Origin: Peptoniphilus stercorisuis
GTDB lineage: Bacteria; Bacillota; Clostridia; Tissierellales; Peptoniphilaceae
Direction of reading: 5' to 3'
Length of the DNA stretch: 64,000 bases
Assembly (NCBI RefSeq): GCF_017874395.1
Contig: NZ_JAGGLJ010000004.1
Span: 1 to 64,000 of the forward strand
Made by a program: the position numbers and the translations under genes. This document shows positions 35,615 to 44,113 of this stretch, piece by piece. The notes under the pieces were generated by a model. That model ran no database searches. It saw only the letters and a program-made list of their open reading frames with translations, and was not told the DNA's origin. How positions within the stretch are numbered: position 1 is the stretch's first letter; every line of letters begins with the position of its first letter.

Positions 35615-36029
35615 TTCTTAAATTCACCTTTCCCGTAATAGGCTCAATAGTTATCTTATAAAAATCATCTTTTAATATAAATACAATAGTTCCAGATCCA
35701 TTAAAATCAGGTATTCCCTTCTTTGTGAAAACAACATTATTAATATTGCTCATATTACTTTTTATTAATAAGTTTGAATATTCATATTCCCTGCTAAAAT
35801 TACCACAATTAATAATATACTTATTTTCATAAAACTTAACACTAGACATCTTTCTTTTAGTAGTGGCCATATTTCTAGAAACCTCTAAATTTCTTTTAAT
35901 ATTAGATAAATCCTTTTTAGCTTTATATACTTCTTTTTTACTAAAGCTCAGACTTAAAGCACTTAAAATAATTGAAATTATAGAAATCACTAAAATTAGC
36001 TCAATTAAAGTAAATCCTCTTTTTTTCAA
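35589..36029 (-). CDS. GspH/FimT-like pseudopilin
   Basis: A 146-residue prepilin with the canonical KKRG/FTLIELILVISIISIILSALSL motif. The body (EVSRNMATTKRKMSSVKFYENKYIINCG, then VNNVVFTKKGIPDFNGSGTIVF) matches the GspH/FimT fold pattern, with strands leading to a GSGTI turn. The start is TTG at 36029, following AAGGTGGAG. It overlaps the upstream anchor gene by 4 bases. Confidence 0.8.
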   Translation of the reverse strand: MKKRGFTLIELILVISIISIILSALSLSFSKKEVYKAKKDLSNIKRNLEVSRNMATTKRKMSSVKFYENKYIINCGNFSREYEYSNLLIKSNMSNINNVVFTKKGIPDFNGSGTIVFILKDDFYKITIEPITGKVNLRNEKRILSN

Positions 36030-37084
36030 ATCTCCACCTTTATATCTCTAATTAACAGTTTATATTCACTTTTACTACAATTTAATGTATTATATACAAA
36101 ATATATTCCCTGAAAATCTTCTACTTCCCTAAAAATTATTTTATTCCATTTGTTTTCTTCAAGTTTTATTTCAGAATAAATTTTTCTTCCATCATATATT
36201 CCAAACTCATATAAATCTTTGTCCTCTACAAATAAATCAAAGGACAACTCTTTAAAGTTTAAAATATCAGGGATTTCTAATAAAAATATATTTTCTATCT
36301 CAGAATCTAATTGTAAAAATAAATAATACATATACATATCTTCAATATAAGATATCTCACTTTTTTCTAAATTTGAAGAATATAAATCAATATCTAAAAT
36401 CTTATCTTCCTCTTCTTCTACTAAATTCAAATCATTCTTTTCATTTTTTACTTTTTCATTTTTCTTTAAATTTGTACTATCTTTAATTATATTTTTAGTA
36501 TCTTTAACTATTTCTTTATCTTTTATATTATTTTTCTTTTCTTTATAAAAATGATATTTTTCTAAATTCTTTTTGTCTTTATCATCTATTTTATGTATAT
36601 CTAAAGAATTTTTAATCTCTTTTAAATCTATTTTACCTACAAAAAGATTTTGCTCTTTTTTCTCTAAAATCATATTATTAAATATATTTTTATTTGAAAT
36701 ATTTTTTATATTACTTATACTATTAGTATCTATTTCAAAAGTTAAATTTTTAAAATTAGATGGATTATCTTCTATAATATAAGGGAATTCTTCATGTAGA
36801 TTTTTTAAATTATTATTATATGTATTTAAATCTAAATTTAAACTTCTTAATTTACTATTTATATTCTTTATTTTTTTAATTTTTAAAACTTTCTCTTCTA
36901 CCTCTTTATTTTCTTCAGAGAGTTTAATAATTTGATTTTCAAGTTCTAAATTTTTACTTTTATTAACTTTAAATCCAAAAGAATATATAAATAATTCAAG
37001 TAATAATAATATAAATATTATTAACAATATTTTTTCTCTTTTTGTAAAACTATAATTATTAATTAAATTTTTAAAGTAATCCAT
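36026..37084 (-). CDS. PilO/GspM-like membrane-anchored coiled-coil protein with C-terminal beta domain
   Basis: A 352-residue protein with a short basic cytoplasmic start, one membrane helix (about 18-38), a coiled coil (about 42-95), a long Lys/Asp/Asn-rich linker, and a C-terminal region (about 265-352) that reads as a beta-sandwich (ELSFDLFVEDKDLYEFGIYDG, NKWNKIIF, ending LLIRDIKVEI), similar to carbohydrate-binding modules. The N-terminal half has PilO/GspM topology. The ATG at 37084 was chosen because AGGA lies about 7 bases upstream; an ATG 6 bases earlier is too close to it. It overlaps the SGNH gene and is followed directly by the pseudopilins. Confidence 0.6.
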   Translation of the reverse strand: MDYFKNLINNYSFTKREKILLIIFILLLLELFIYSFGFKVNKSKNLELENQIIKLSEENKEVEEKVLKIKKIKNINSKLRSLNLDLNTYNNNLKNLHEEFPYIIEDNPSNFKNLTFEIDTNSISNIKNISNKNIFNNMILEKKEQNLFVGKIDLKEIKNSLDIHKIDDKDKKNLEKYHFYKEKKNNIKDKEIVKDTKNIIKDSTNLKKNEKVKNEKNDLNLVEEEEDKILDIDLYSSNLEKSEISYIEDMYMYYLFLQLDSEIENIFLLEIPDILNFKELSFDLFVEDKDLYEFGIYDGRKIYSEIKLEENKWNKIIFREVEDFQGIYFVYNTLNCSKSEYKLLIRDIKVEI

Positions 37085-37652
37085 TTTCATATCCTATATT
37101 AAATAAAATTTCACTAAAATAATCTCTCATTAAATTATGCATATATCTATTTGGATGTATTCCATCAAAAAATAAATCACTATAATTATTTAGTTTTTTA
37201 AATTTATTATAAAAATCTATATAGTAGAAATTTTCTTGAAAGGATTTTTCCATTATATATTTTCTATAATCAATTAATTTATTTTTAGTAGATATATAAT
37301 TTAAACTACTACACCATCCATCTTGAGAACCTTCTGTAATATCTAATGGAATAGAAATTAACAAAATCAAATTATTTCTTTTAGCAAATTCTATTATTCT
37401 TTCAATATTTTTAGTTACACTTTCTAAGCTATATCCTGATAGAAAATCATTTATTCCAACATATATAAATAAAAGATTAAACCCACTTATATTTTTTAAT
37501 TTTTTTATTTTTTCTAATGTTAGAAGTGATGTGTATCCATTTTCTCCAATATTTAATATTTCAATATTATTATCTTTTATATTTATAAAGGAATTTTCTC
37601 TTCCAACTCCAAATCCATTTACAATAGAATCTCCAGCTGCACATATTTTCAT
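37071..37652 (-). CDS. SGNH/GDSL-family hydrolase, first gene of the pseudopilin operon
   Basis: A 193-residue SGNH hydrolase. Block I is AAGDSIVNGFG (nucleophile Ser9), the block II glycine is in NIGENGYTS, block III is YVGINDF (Asn) and block V is FDGIHPN (catalytic Asp and His). No signal peptide, so it should be cytoplasmic. It is TesA/GDSL-lipase-like; the substrate could be an acyl or acetyl ester. It overlaps the PilO-like gene by 14-20 bases, so it is a true member of the operon. AGGTG lies 7 bases before the ATG. Confidence 0.85.
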   Translation of the reverse strand: MKICAAGDSIVNGFGVGRENSFINIKDNNIEILNIGENGYTSLLTLEKIKKLKNISGFNLLFIYVGINDFLSGYSLESVTKNIERIIEFAKRNNLILLISIPLDITEGSQDGWCSSLNYISTKNKLIDYRKYIMEKSFQENFYYIDFYNKFKKLNNYSDLFFDGIHPNRYMHNLMRDYFSEILFNIGYENGLL

Positions 37653-37668
37653 AAAATCACCTACTTCA

Positions 37669-37697
37669 AAAATATCATATAAATCTTATTTTTTCAA
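37669..37697 (-). promoter_or_regulatory. Candidate promoter of the SGNH-pseudopilin operon
   Basis: -35 TTGAAA (37692-37697), 17-base spacer, -10 TATTTT (37669-37674), about 16 bases before the ATG. The -10 is weak. Confidence 0.5.
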
Positions 37698-37730
37698 TAT
37701 TTTTAGGTATTATTAATTATTTTACTCATA

Positions 37731-37755
37731 AAAAAAGGGCCTATCTCAGGCCCTT
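37731..37755 (-). terminator. Terminator of the baeRF gene
   Basis: Stem AAGGGCC with GGCCCTT, 7-base loop, then a U run on the minus strand. Confidence 0.92.
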
Positions 37756-37761
37756 ATAAAA

Positions 37762-38916
37762 TCAAAATCTATAAATCGCTACTACTCCAGTGTCTGAAGG
37801 CATTTTTTCCTTTGGAAGCATAATAACTTCTCCATTATTAGAAAAAACTATTTCTGCTAAATTATTTAAAATATCATTAGCTCCAACTTTTTCTTCTTCA
37901 ACTTCTAAATCACCAGTTCCTAAATTAATAAATCCTGGTATAACCTTATCTGATTCAATTAAAATAGTTTCAACTTTTCCATTTACTGCTGCTTTTGAAA
38001 TATCTTCTAATTTATCGCTTGAAAGTCCTGTTCCTAATGAATTATTATATCTATCTACGACTTCTTTTGTCTTTGCTAGATAATATTCTTCCATTATCTC
38101 CCAAGATTTTTTATTTAATTCTTTTACATCTAAAGCTTCATAATCAATTTTGACTCCCTTTTTAAGTAAGTTATCATTATGAGTTAATTTTCTAAATACA
38201 CCTTGATTTTCATCAAGTGCAACTAATATAAGAGGAAATCCTGTTGGTTTTGTATAATTATTAATTACAAATCTATCTACATATTTAAAGAATTTTTCAG
38301 TATATTTTAATACTTCGTCTTTCTTTCCACCTTGTCCATAATATATTGCATTTCCAGTTGATCCTGCAAATGATCCAAAAGACAATGATCCATCTTCATA
38401 AGCATCTCCAAGTTCATCTAAAACACCTTCAATTGTAGTAGGTATGTTTTCATCAAATAAAACTTCTTCAAGACCATATCTATTTCCAATGTATAGATTA
38501 TATTTTTTCATACTAATTCCTAAGACATAATAACTGTCTGCAGATTGAAAAACTCTAATTAGAGGTTTAATATGAAAAGAATCTGAAACAATTGCAACTT
38601 CTTTTAATGTTCTATTTAAGTTATATATAATACATTTGTTTTTATTTAAAAATATTGCTATTCCATCTTTTGTATTATTCCAAAATTCATAGTCTTTTTG
38701 TAAATCATATAGTGGTTTTAAAATTTTCTCCATTTCAGATCTTGAGATTTCTTCTGACAGAGCTTTTTCTACAATTGTTAAAAGTTGTTTAAATCTCACT
38801 GGATCTTGTTGGTTTTCAGGTAAATGCCTATGTGTTGGTTGATATATGGAAATACACGGACCTTCTCTTTCAAAAATAATATCATTCGGAAATTCTTTAA
38901 CTATTTCATATTTCAT
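37762..38916 (-). CDS. baeRF family (bacterial archaeo-eukaryotic release factor-like) protein
   Basis: A 384-residue protein whose start (GPCISIYQPTHRHLPENQQDPVRFKQLL) and body (RVFQSADSYYVLGIS, then LYIGNRYGLEEV) match baeRF proteins, distant relatives of the eRF1/Pelota fold. The segment NAIYYGQGGKKDE lies where eRF1 has its GGQ loop, but GGQ itself is absent. The C-terminal part resembles an L7Ae-like domain (GKVETILIESDKVIPGFI, then EVIMLPKEKMPSDTGVVAIYRF). Members are thought to act on ribosomes or tRNA under stress; the role here is unknown. Monocistronic, with its own terminator. Confidence 0.75.
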   Translation of the reverse strand: MKYEIVKEFPNDIIFEREGPCISIYQPTHRHLPENQQDPVRFKQLLTIVEKALSEEISRSEMEKILKPLYDLQKDYEFWNNTKDGIAIFLNKNKCIIYNLNRTLKEVAIVSDSFHIKPLIRVFQSADSYYVLGISMKKYNLYIGNRYGLEEVLFDENIPTTIEGVLDELGDAYEDGSLSFGSFAGSTGNAIYYGQGGKKDEVLKYTEKFFKYVDRFVINNYTKPTGFPLILVALDENQGVFRKLTHNDNLLKKGVKIDYEALDVKELNKKSWEIMEEYYLAKTKEVVDRYNNSLGTGLSSDKLEDISKAAVNGKVETILIESDKVIPGFINLGTGDLEVEEEKVGANDILNNLAEIVFSNNGEVIMLPKEKMPSDTGVVAIYRF

Positions 38917-38948
38917 TTAATCACATCCTTTTAGATAATTACATAAGC

Positions 38949-38961
38949 GTCTATTATAGAC
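38949..38961. promoter_or_regulatory. 13-bp palindrome over a possible -10 of the baeRF gene
   Basis: GTCTAT-A-ATAGAC is a perfect dyad that contains TATAAT on the minus strand, 33 bases before the baeRF start. It may be an operator. The matching -35 is not clear. The rest of 38917-39197 is AT-rich, with a second possible -10 near 39010 and nothing else recognised. Confidence 0.35.
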
Positions 38962-39197
38962 ATACCTTAATTTCAAGCTTTCTAAACATTAAGGGCATTT
39001 ATAATAGTTGAATATTCTTTATTACAAATTAGATTATTGTATTATAATGTACTCATTTATTCACCAATCTAATTTACATACAGATACCCTCACTTATTAT
39101 TTTTAAAACTAGATGAATTTATACTTTTTTTATAAATCTACTTAGTTTTTTTATATTTTAGTGTATAATCATATTTAATAATAAAAAGGGGTGTTTT

Positions 39198-39878
39198 ATG
39201 AAATACAAAAATATTATATTTGACCTAGACAATACACTGCTTGATTTTTCCTATGCTGAAGACATGGCTTTTAGAAATTTATTTAATATTTATAATATAA
39301 ATTACAAAGAAGAATATTTAAATCTTTACAGATCTATTAATGAGCCTCTTTGGAGAAAGTTAGAAAAAGGAGAAATTTCAAAAGATTATGTTTTTAAAAA
39401 TAGATTTTCACTATTTTTTAATGAAATTGGTATTACAGTTGATGGCGAAGAAACAGAAAGTTTATATAGACAAAATTTAACACTTTCAGAAAAAACTATT
39501 CCTCATGCAAAAGATGTATTAAATAGTTTAAAAAAAGAAGACTATAATTTATATATTGCTACAAATGGATTTTCAATAACTCAAAGAAAAAGGCTTGAAA
39601 AAACTAATCTAATGCCAATGTTTAATGATGTTTTTATTTCTGAAGAAGTGGGATTTGATAAGCCAAATGTGAAATTTTTTGATTTTTTATTTGAACATAT
39701 TAAAGAAAAAGATAAATCTAAACTCTTAATGATTGGAGATAATGAAACATCAGATATTGATGGAGCTAATAACTTTCAAATAGACAGTGTTTTGTTTTCA
39801 GAAAAGAAAAATATAAATACTAATGCAACTTATTTAGTAAATGATTTAAGAGATATATTGACTATCGTGGAGGATTAA
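39198..39878 (+). CDS. YjjG family noncanonical pyrimidine nucleotidase (HAD hydrolase)
   Basis: A 226-residue HAD phosphatase. Motif I is FDLDNTLLDF (nucleophile and acid Asp), motif II lies in ATNGFS, and motif III/IV is in SEEVGFDKPNVKFF and MIGDNETSDIDGA. It matches YjjG/YfnB-type house-cleaning 5'-nucleotidases that dephosphorylate noncanonical pyrimidine nucleotides. AAGGGG precedes the ATG. Its stop overlaps the start of the YczE-type gene by 1 base, forming a three-gene plus-strand unit. Confidence 0.9.
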   Translation: MKYKNIIFDLDNTLLDFSYAEDMAFRNLFNIYNINYKEEYLNLYRSINEPLWRKLEKGEISKDYVFKNRFSLFFNEIGITVDGEETESLYRQNLTLSEKTIPHAKDVLNSLKKEDYNLYIATNGFSITQRKRLEKTNLMPMFNDVFISEEVGFDKPNVKFFDFLFEHIKEKDKSKLLMIGDNETSDIDGANNFQIDSVLFSEKKNINTNATYLVNDLRDILTIVED

Positions 39879-40504
39879 TGATGAAAATTTTATTATCTTT
39901 ATTTTTTTATCTTTTAGGAGGTATTGGCGTTAGTTTAACTCTTAAACCTGCTATTGGTGTAAGCCCTTTTAACTCCGTATGTCTTGCTTTTTCTCAGGCT
40001 TTTTATATTAAAGTAGGAACTATAACTTTTTTATTAAATATGATTTATTTATCATTATTCATATATTTTACAAAGGGAAAACTAAAGCGCAAATATCCAA
40101 TTATGATGATTTCTGTGCTTTTTTATGGAGTCATCATAAATTTATTTACCTATAATGTCTTTGCAAATTTAATACCAAAAAGCTATATTTCTAAAGTTTT
40201 AATTTTTATCTTTGGAACTATTCTAACAAGTTTTTCTTGTTCTGTAGTATTATTCTTTAATATTATTCCATTTCCTGTTGAAAGTTTATGTGTTGCACTT
40301 TCTAATATTACATATAAATCAGTAGGAGTCTTTAGATATAGCCTTGATATTATTTCCATTAGTACTGCTCTACTACTTGCTTTTTTATTTAAAAATCCAA
40401 TTACAGTTAGAGAGGGAACTATTATAAGTTTTATATTATTTCCTGGAATATTCTCATTTTTTTATAATTATTTTAACAAAAACTTTAAAGAAAAATTAAA
40501 TTAA
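39878..40504 (+). CDS. YczE/YyaS-type integral membrane protein, copy 1
   Basis: A 208-residue protein with about six hydrophobic segments. The N-terminal LGGIGVSLTLKPAIGVSPFNSVCLAFSQ and C-terminal NPITVREGTIISFILFPGIFS stretches mark the YczE/YyaS (DUF6198-like) family. Function unknown; a YczE relative supports surfactin production in Bacillus. Start ATG at 39878 follows GGAGG. It is closely related to the next gene. Confidence 0.8.
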   Translation: MMKILLSLFFYLLGGIGVSLTLKPAIGVSPFNSVCLAFSQAFYIKVGTITFLLNMIYLSLFIYFTKGKLKRKYPIMMISVLFYGVIINLFTYNVFANLIPKSYISKVLIFIFGTILTSFSCSVVLFFNIIPFPVESLCVALSNITYKSVGVFRYSLDIISISTALLLAFLFKNPITVREGTIISFILFPGIFSFFYNYFNKNFKEKLN

Positions 40505-40517
40505 TATGGAGGTTTTA

Positions 40518-41153
40518 ATGAAAAAAATTATTACATCACTTTTATTTTACATCTTGGGCGGTATTGGAGTTAGTTTAACTATAAAACCTGCCATTGGCAT
40601 TAGTCCCTTTGATTCGCTTTGTCTTTCTTTATCTCAAGCTACTAGTATCAAAGTTGGAACGATTAATTTCTTTGCAAATATTGCATTTTTAACTTTATTT
40701 ATTATTTTATCTAAGGGAAAATATAAAAAGAAATATATACTTATGATCTTATCTATTTTATCCTTTGGATTTGTTATTAATTTATTTACTTATGGAGTTT
40801 TTAAAAATTTAATTATTGAAACTTATCCTATGAAAATATTAATATTTACACTTGGAATTTTAATATCAAGTATATCTGTATCAATTGTTCTTTATTTAGA
40901 TGTGATTCCTTTTTCAATAGAGAGTTCTTGTATTGAACTTGCAAGAGTTACTAATAAATCTTTTACAATATTTAGATATGGTGTAGATATTACTTCTGTT
41001 TTAGTATCTCTTTTTATATCTTTTGCATTTAATATGCCTATTAATGTAAGAGAGGGAACTATTATTGCACTCATTATATTTCCAGGTGTTATATCTTTTT
41101 GTTTTTCATATTTAAATAAACATTTTAAGACATTAAAAAAGAGTGAAGATTAA
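40518..41153 (+). CDS. YczE/YyaS-type integral membrane protein, copy 2
   Basis: A 211-residue paralogue of the previous protein, with the same landmarks (LGGIGVSLTIKPAIGISPFDSLCLSLSQ and MPINVREGTIIALIIFPGVIS), so the pair arose by tandem duplication. The ATG at 40518 has GGAGG 5 bases upstream; the frame opens four codons earlier. The stop codon lies at the centre of a symmetric terminator shared with the convergent ppsA. Confidence 0.8.
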   Translation: MKKIITSLLFYILGGIGVSLTIKPAIGISPFDSLCLSLSQATSIKVGTINFFANIAFLTLFIILSKGKYKKKYILMILSILSFGFVINLFTYGVFKNLIIETYPMKILIFTLGILISSISVSIVLYLDVIPFSIESSCIELARVTNKSFTIFRYGVDITSVLVSLFISFAFNMPINVREGTIIALIIFPGVISFCFSYLNKHFKTLKKSED

Positions 41154-41167
41154 TCTTCACTCTTTTT
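41136..41167. terminator. Bidirectional terminator containing a stop codon
   Basis: A perfect palindrome (AAAAAGAGTGAAGATT and its complement) readable on both strands, with A and T runs at the ends. The TAA of the second YczE-type gene lies at its centre. Confidence 0.92.
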
Positions 41168-41173
41168 ATTTAT

Positions 41174-43516
41174 TTAAATTTCTCTTAATTTTTTAAGAAT
41201 CATTTTTTGTTCTACACTTGCTACAAGTCTTCTAGTATAGTCTACAGTATCTGGGTTTACACTCATTGATGTTACACCACATTCAACTAAGAACTCTGCA
41301 AGTTCAGGGTATTGACTTGGTCCTTGACCACAAATAGAACAAGTTTTTCCTTTTTTATTACATGCATCTATTAAGATTTTTAAAGCTCTTTTAACAGGTT
41401 CATTTCTCTCATCAAAATATCCCATATTATTTAGAATACCTGAGTCTCTATCTGCACCCATTACAAGTTGTGTTAAGTCATTTGATCCAATTGAGAATCC
41501 ATCTACAAGCTCTGCAAATTCTTCTGCTTGGAATACTACTGATGGAACTTCTGCCATAATCCAAATTTTAAAGTTTTTAGATTGCTTTAATCCCTCTTCA
41601 GCCATAATTTCTTTTACAACTTTAAGTTCTTCAACTGTTCTTACAAAAGGAAGCATTGCTATAATATTTGTAAGACCATATTCTTCACGAGCTTTTTTCA
41701 TAGCTCTACATTCTAGTCTAAATCCTTCTTCATATTCTGGAGAAATATATCTTGAAACTCCTCTCCAACCAATCATTGGATTAGATTCAATAGGTTCAAC
41801 TTCTTCTCCACCCTTTAGACCTCTAAATTCATTTGTTCTAAAGTCACTCATTCTAACTACAAGGTTTCTTGGATATATTGCACTTGCAACTTTTGAAATT
41901 CCCTCAGCAAGTTTATCAATCATAAAGTCTCCTTGATTTGTTTTTACAAGATACATTGGATGAGCTCCAATCATATTTGTAAATATAAACTCAGTTCTCA
42001 TAAGTCCTATTCCATCAAAGGGAAGATCCTTATATTTGTCAATAAGTTCTGGTTCACCAAGGTTCATATATATTTTTGTAGCAGTTATTGGAGCCATTAA
42101 AGATCTTATGCTATCATCTAAATTAACACTACCTGATTGTCTATTTTCTTTATTTTCTTCTTTTTTAGATTCATTTAGAACATTACCTTCATATACAACA
42201 CCTCTTGTTGCATCTACAGTAACTTCCATTCCCGTATCTAGAACTTTAGTTGCATTAGTAGCACCAACTATACAAGGTATTTGAAGTTCTCTTGAAACAA
42301 TTGCAGCATGGCAAGTTCTTCCACCTTCATCAGTTACTACACCTGCAGCTTTTCTCATAGCAGGAACCATATCTGGATTTGTCATTTCAGTTACAAGAAT
42401 ATCTCCTTCTTGAACTAAATTTATTTCCGTAATATCTTTAATTCTTCTTACTTTTCCTCTACCAATACCTGGTGATGCAGGAAGTCCCTTAGCAAGCATT
42501 TTTAATACTTCTTTTTTGTCTTCTTCAAGAGTTGTAATAGGTCTTGATTGTAAGAAATAAAATTCTTTAGTATCTTTATCAAATCCCCATTCTGTATCTT
42601 GAACACTTCCATAAAGTTCTTCAACTTTAAGTCCTCTTTCAATTAATGTTTGAAGTTCTCTATCATTTAGACATTCACCTTTTACAGCTTCTTCTCCAAG
42701 AACATCTTTAACATTTACTTGAACAGTTCCCACACCATCTTCTTTTTTTACTACCATATAATTTTTAGTTGCAATATTTTTTTCTATAACTTTTTTAGTA
42801 TTTTTATCTATTATATATTCATCTGGAGTAACAATTCCTGATACTACTGCTTCACCAAGTCCCCAGCTAGCATTAATCATCATTTCATTTTTGCTATTAT
42901 TAATAGGATTTGCTGTAAACATAACTCCTGATTTTTCAGAATTTACCATTTTTTGAATTACTACAGATAACGAAACATCAAAATGATCAAAATTTTGTTT
43001 TTCTCTATAATATATTGCACGTGAAGTCCAAAGTGATGCCCAACATGCTCTAACATGTTTAATTAATTCTTCTTCTCCTCTAATGTGAAGATAAGTATCT
43101 TGTTGACCTGCAAAAGAAGCATCTGGTAAATCTTCTGCAGTTGCTGAAGAACGAACTGCAACCTCTGGATCTTTAACTCCGATTTTTTCAGAAAATTCTC
43201 TATATGCACTTATTATTTCATCTTCAAGTTCAGAATAAATTTCACCTTGATTTATTTTATTTTGAATTGCTGTTCCAACTTCTTGAAGAGCATCAACATT
43301 ATCAACATCAAGTGGTTCCATTAAAAATTTAACAACCTCATCAAGTTCTGCATAATCTATGAATTTATCATATCCTGATGCTGTAATACAGAATCCTGGA
43401 GGTACTGGAAGACCCATGCTTGTTAGTTCACCTAAATTCGCACCTTTTCCACCTACTACTGGAATATCATCTTTCCCAATTTCATCGAACCATTTTATAT
43501 AAGAATAATTTGACAT
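41174..43516 (-). CDS. ppsA: Phosphoenolpyruvate synthase
   Basis: A 780-residue enzyme that makes PEP from pyruvate and ATP, releasing AMP and phosphate, for gluconeogenesis. The N-terminal nucleotide-binding domain (VGGKGANLGELTSMGLPVPPGFCIT) is followed by the swivelling domain with phospho-His in GGRTCHAAIVSREL (about residue 408), a variable linker (KKEENKENRQSG), and the PEP/pyruvate barrel with catalytic Cys in CSICGQGPSQYPE. The ATG at 43516 was chosen over one 6 bases upstream for spacing to GGGGG. A TATAAT with an extended TG lies at 43544-43549. Confidence 0.93.
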   Translation of the reverse strand: MSNYSYIKWFDEIGKDDIPVVGGKGANLGELTSMGLPVPPGFCITASGYDKFIDYAELDEVVKFLMEPLDVDNVDALQEVGTAIQNKINQGEIYSELEDEIISAYREFSEKIGVKDPEVAVRSSATAEDLPDASFAGQQDTYLHIRGEEELIKHVRACWASLWTSRAIYYREKQNFDHFDVSLSVVIQKMVNSEKSGVMFTANPINNSKNEMMINASWGLGEAVVSGIVTPDEYIIDKNTKKVIEKNIATKNYMVVKKEDGVGTVQVNVKDVLGEEAVKGECLNDRELQTLIERGLKVEELYGSVQDTEWGFDKDTKEFYFLQSRPITTLEEDKKEVLKMLAKGLPASPGIGRGKVRRIKDITEINLVQEGDILVTEMTNPDMVPAMRKAAGVVTDEGGRTCHAAIVSRELQIPCIVGATNATKVLDTGMEVTVDATRGVVYEGNVLNESKKEENKENRQSGSVNLDDSIRSLMAPITATKIYMNLGEPELIDKYKDLPFDGIGLMRTEFIFTNMIGAHPMYLVKTNQGDFMIDKLAEGISKVASAIYPRNLVVRMSDFRTNEFRGLKGGEEVEPIESNPMIGWRGVSRYISPEYEEGFRLECRAMKKAREEYGLTNIIAMLPFVRTVEELKVVKEIMAEEGLKQSKNFKIWIMAEVPSVVFQAEEFAELVDGFSIGSNDLTQLVMGADRDSGILNNMGYFDERNEPVKRALKILIDACNKKGKTCSICGQGPSQYPELAEFLVECGVTSMSVNPDTVDYTRRLVASVEQKMILKKLREI

Positions 43517-43570
43517 CGTCATCCCCCTTTAATATAAATCTATTATAGCACAATTATTATATATGTTACA

Positions 43571-44113
43571 CTACTTTTTTAAAGATTTTTTAAGTTCTGC
43601 AATAGACATCGTAGAAATGGCTTTAGAATCAATGTTTAACTCATTTATTATTTTTTCTAATGCATCTCTATTTTCAACTTCTATTTCAATATATGGAAAT
43701 GGATAAGTCTTTTCGTCCCAAGTATCTATATCAAAACGAGCCTTTTTATAGATATATGATACTCTACTTTTATATCCGGCATCATATATATCATAACCTA
43801 AACAATTTAATATGTTTAAAAGTTCTTCTTCACTATTAAATTCTATTGTATGTTCTAAATTTTCTCTTATACCTTTATTCGTAATTTGTTCCTTAAATGT
43901 AAAATAATAGTATTCTTCATCATTTATGAGATCTTTAGTATGTCTTATTCTAAGATATCCCTTGTTTTTATTATCTATTGGATGAAGTGTTGAATTTATT
44001 GTAATGTTTTTTTGATATTCCCTTGCAATTAATTCTGCACCTAAATCAATTAATTTTTCTTCAAATTCTTTTACATCTAAACCTAAAAGTTTTACTTCTA
44101 ATTCTCTTTCCAT
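43571..44113 (-). CDS. CYTH domain protein (triphosphatase-like)
   Basis: A 180-residue CYTH domain protein. It starts with the metal-binding ERELEVK (ExExK type), has LRIRHTKD (basic triphosphate-contacting strand), and YYYFTFKEQITN; near the C-terminus YPFPYIEIEVEN gives further acidic ligands. CYTH enzymes hydrolyse thiamine triphosphate, inorganic triphosphate or similar compounds. It overlaps the metallophosphoesterase gene upstream by 16 bases. Confidence 0.88.
   Translation of the reverse strand: MERELEVKLLGLDVKEFEEKLIDLGAELIAREYQKNITINSTLHPIDNKNKGYLRIRHTKDLINDEEYYYFTFKEQITNKGIRENLEHTIEFNSEEELLNILNCLGYDIYDAGYKSRVSYIYKKARFDIDTWDEKTYPFPYIEIEVENRDALEKIINELNIDSKAISTMSIAELKKSLKK

Noticed and set aside
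38917-39197. Small gene or RNA in the divergent gap between baeRF and the HAD gene
   Set aside because: Only very AT-rich sequence, possible -10 boxes and one dyad are visible; no frame with a ribosome site or tRNA/riboswitch core.
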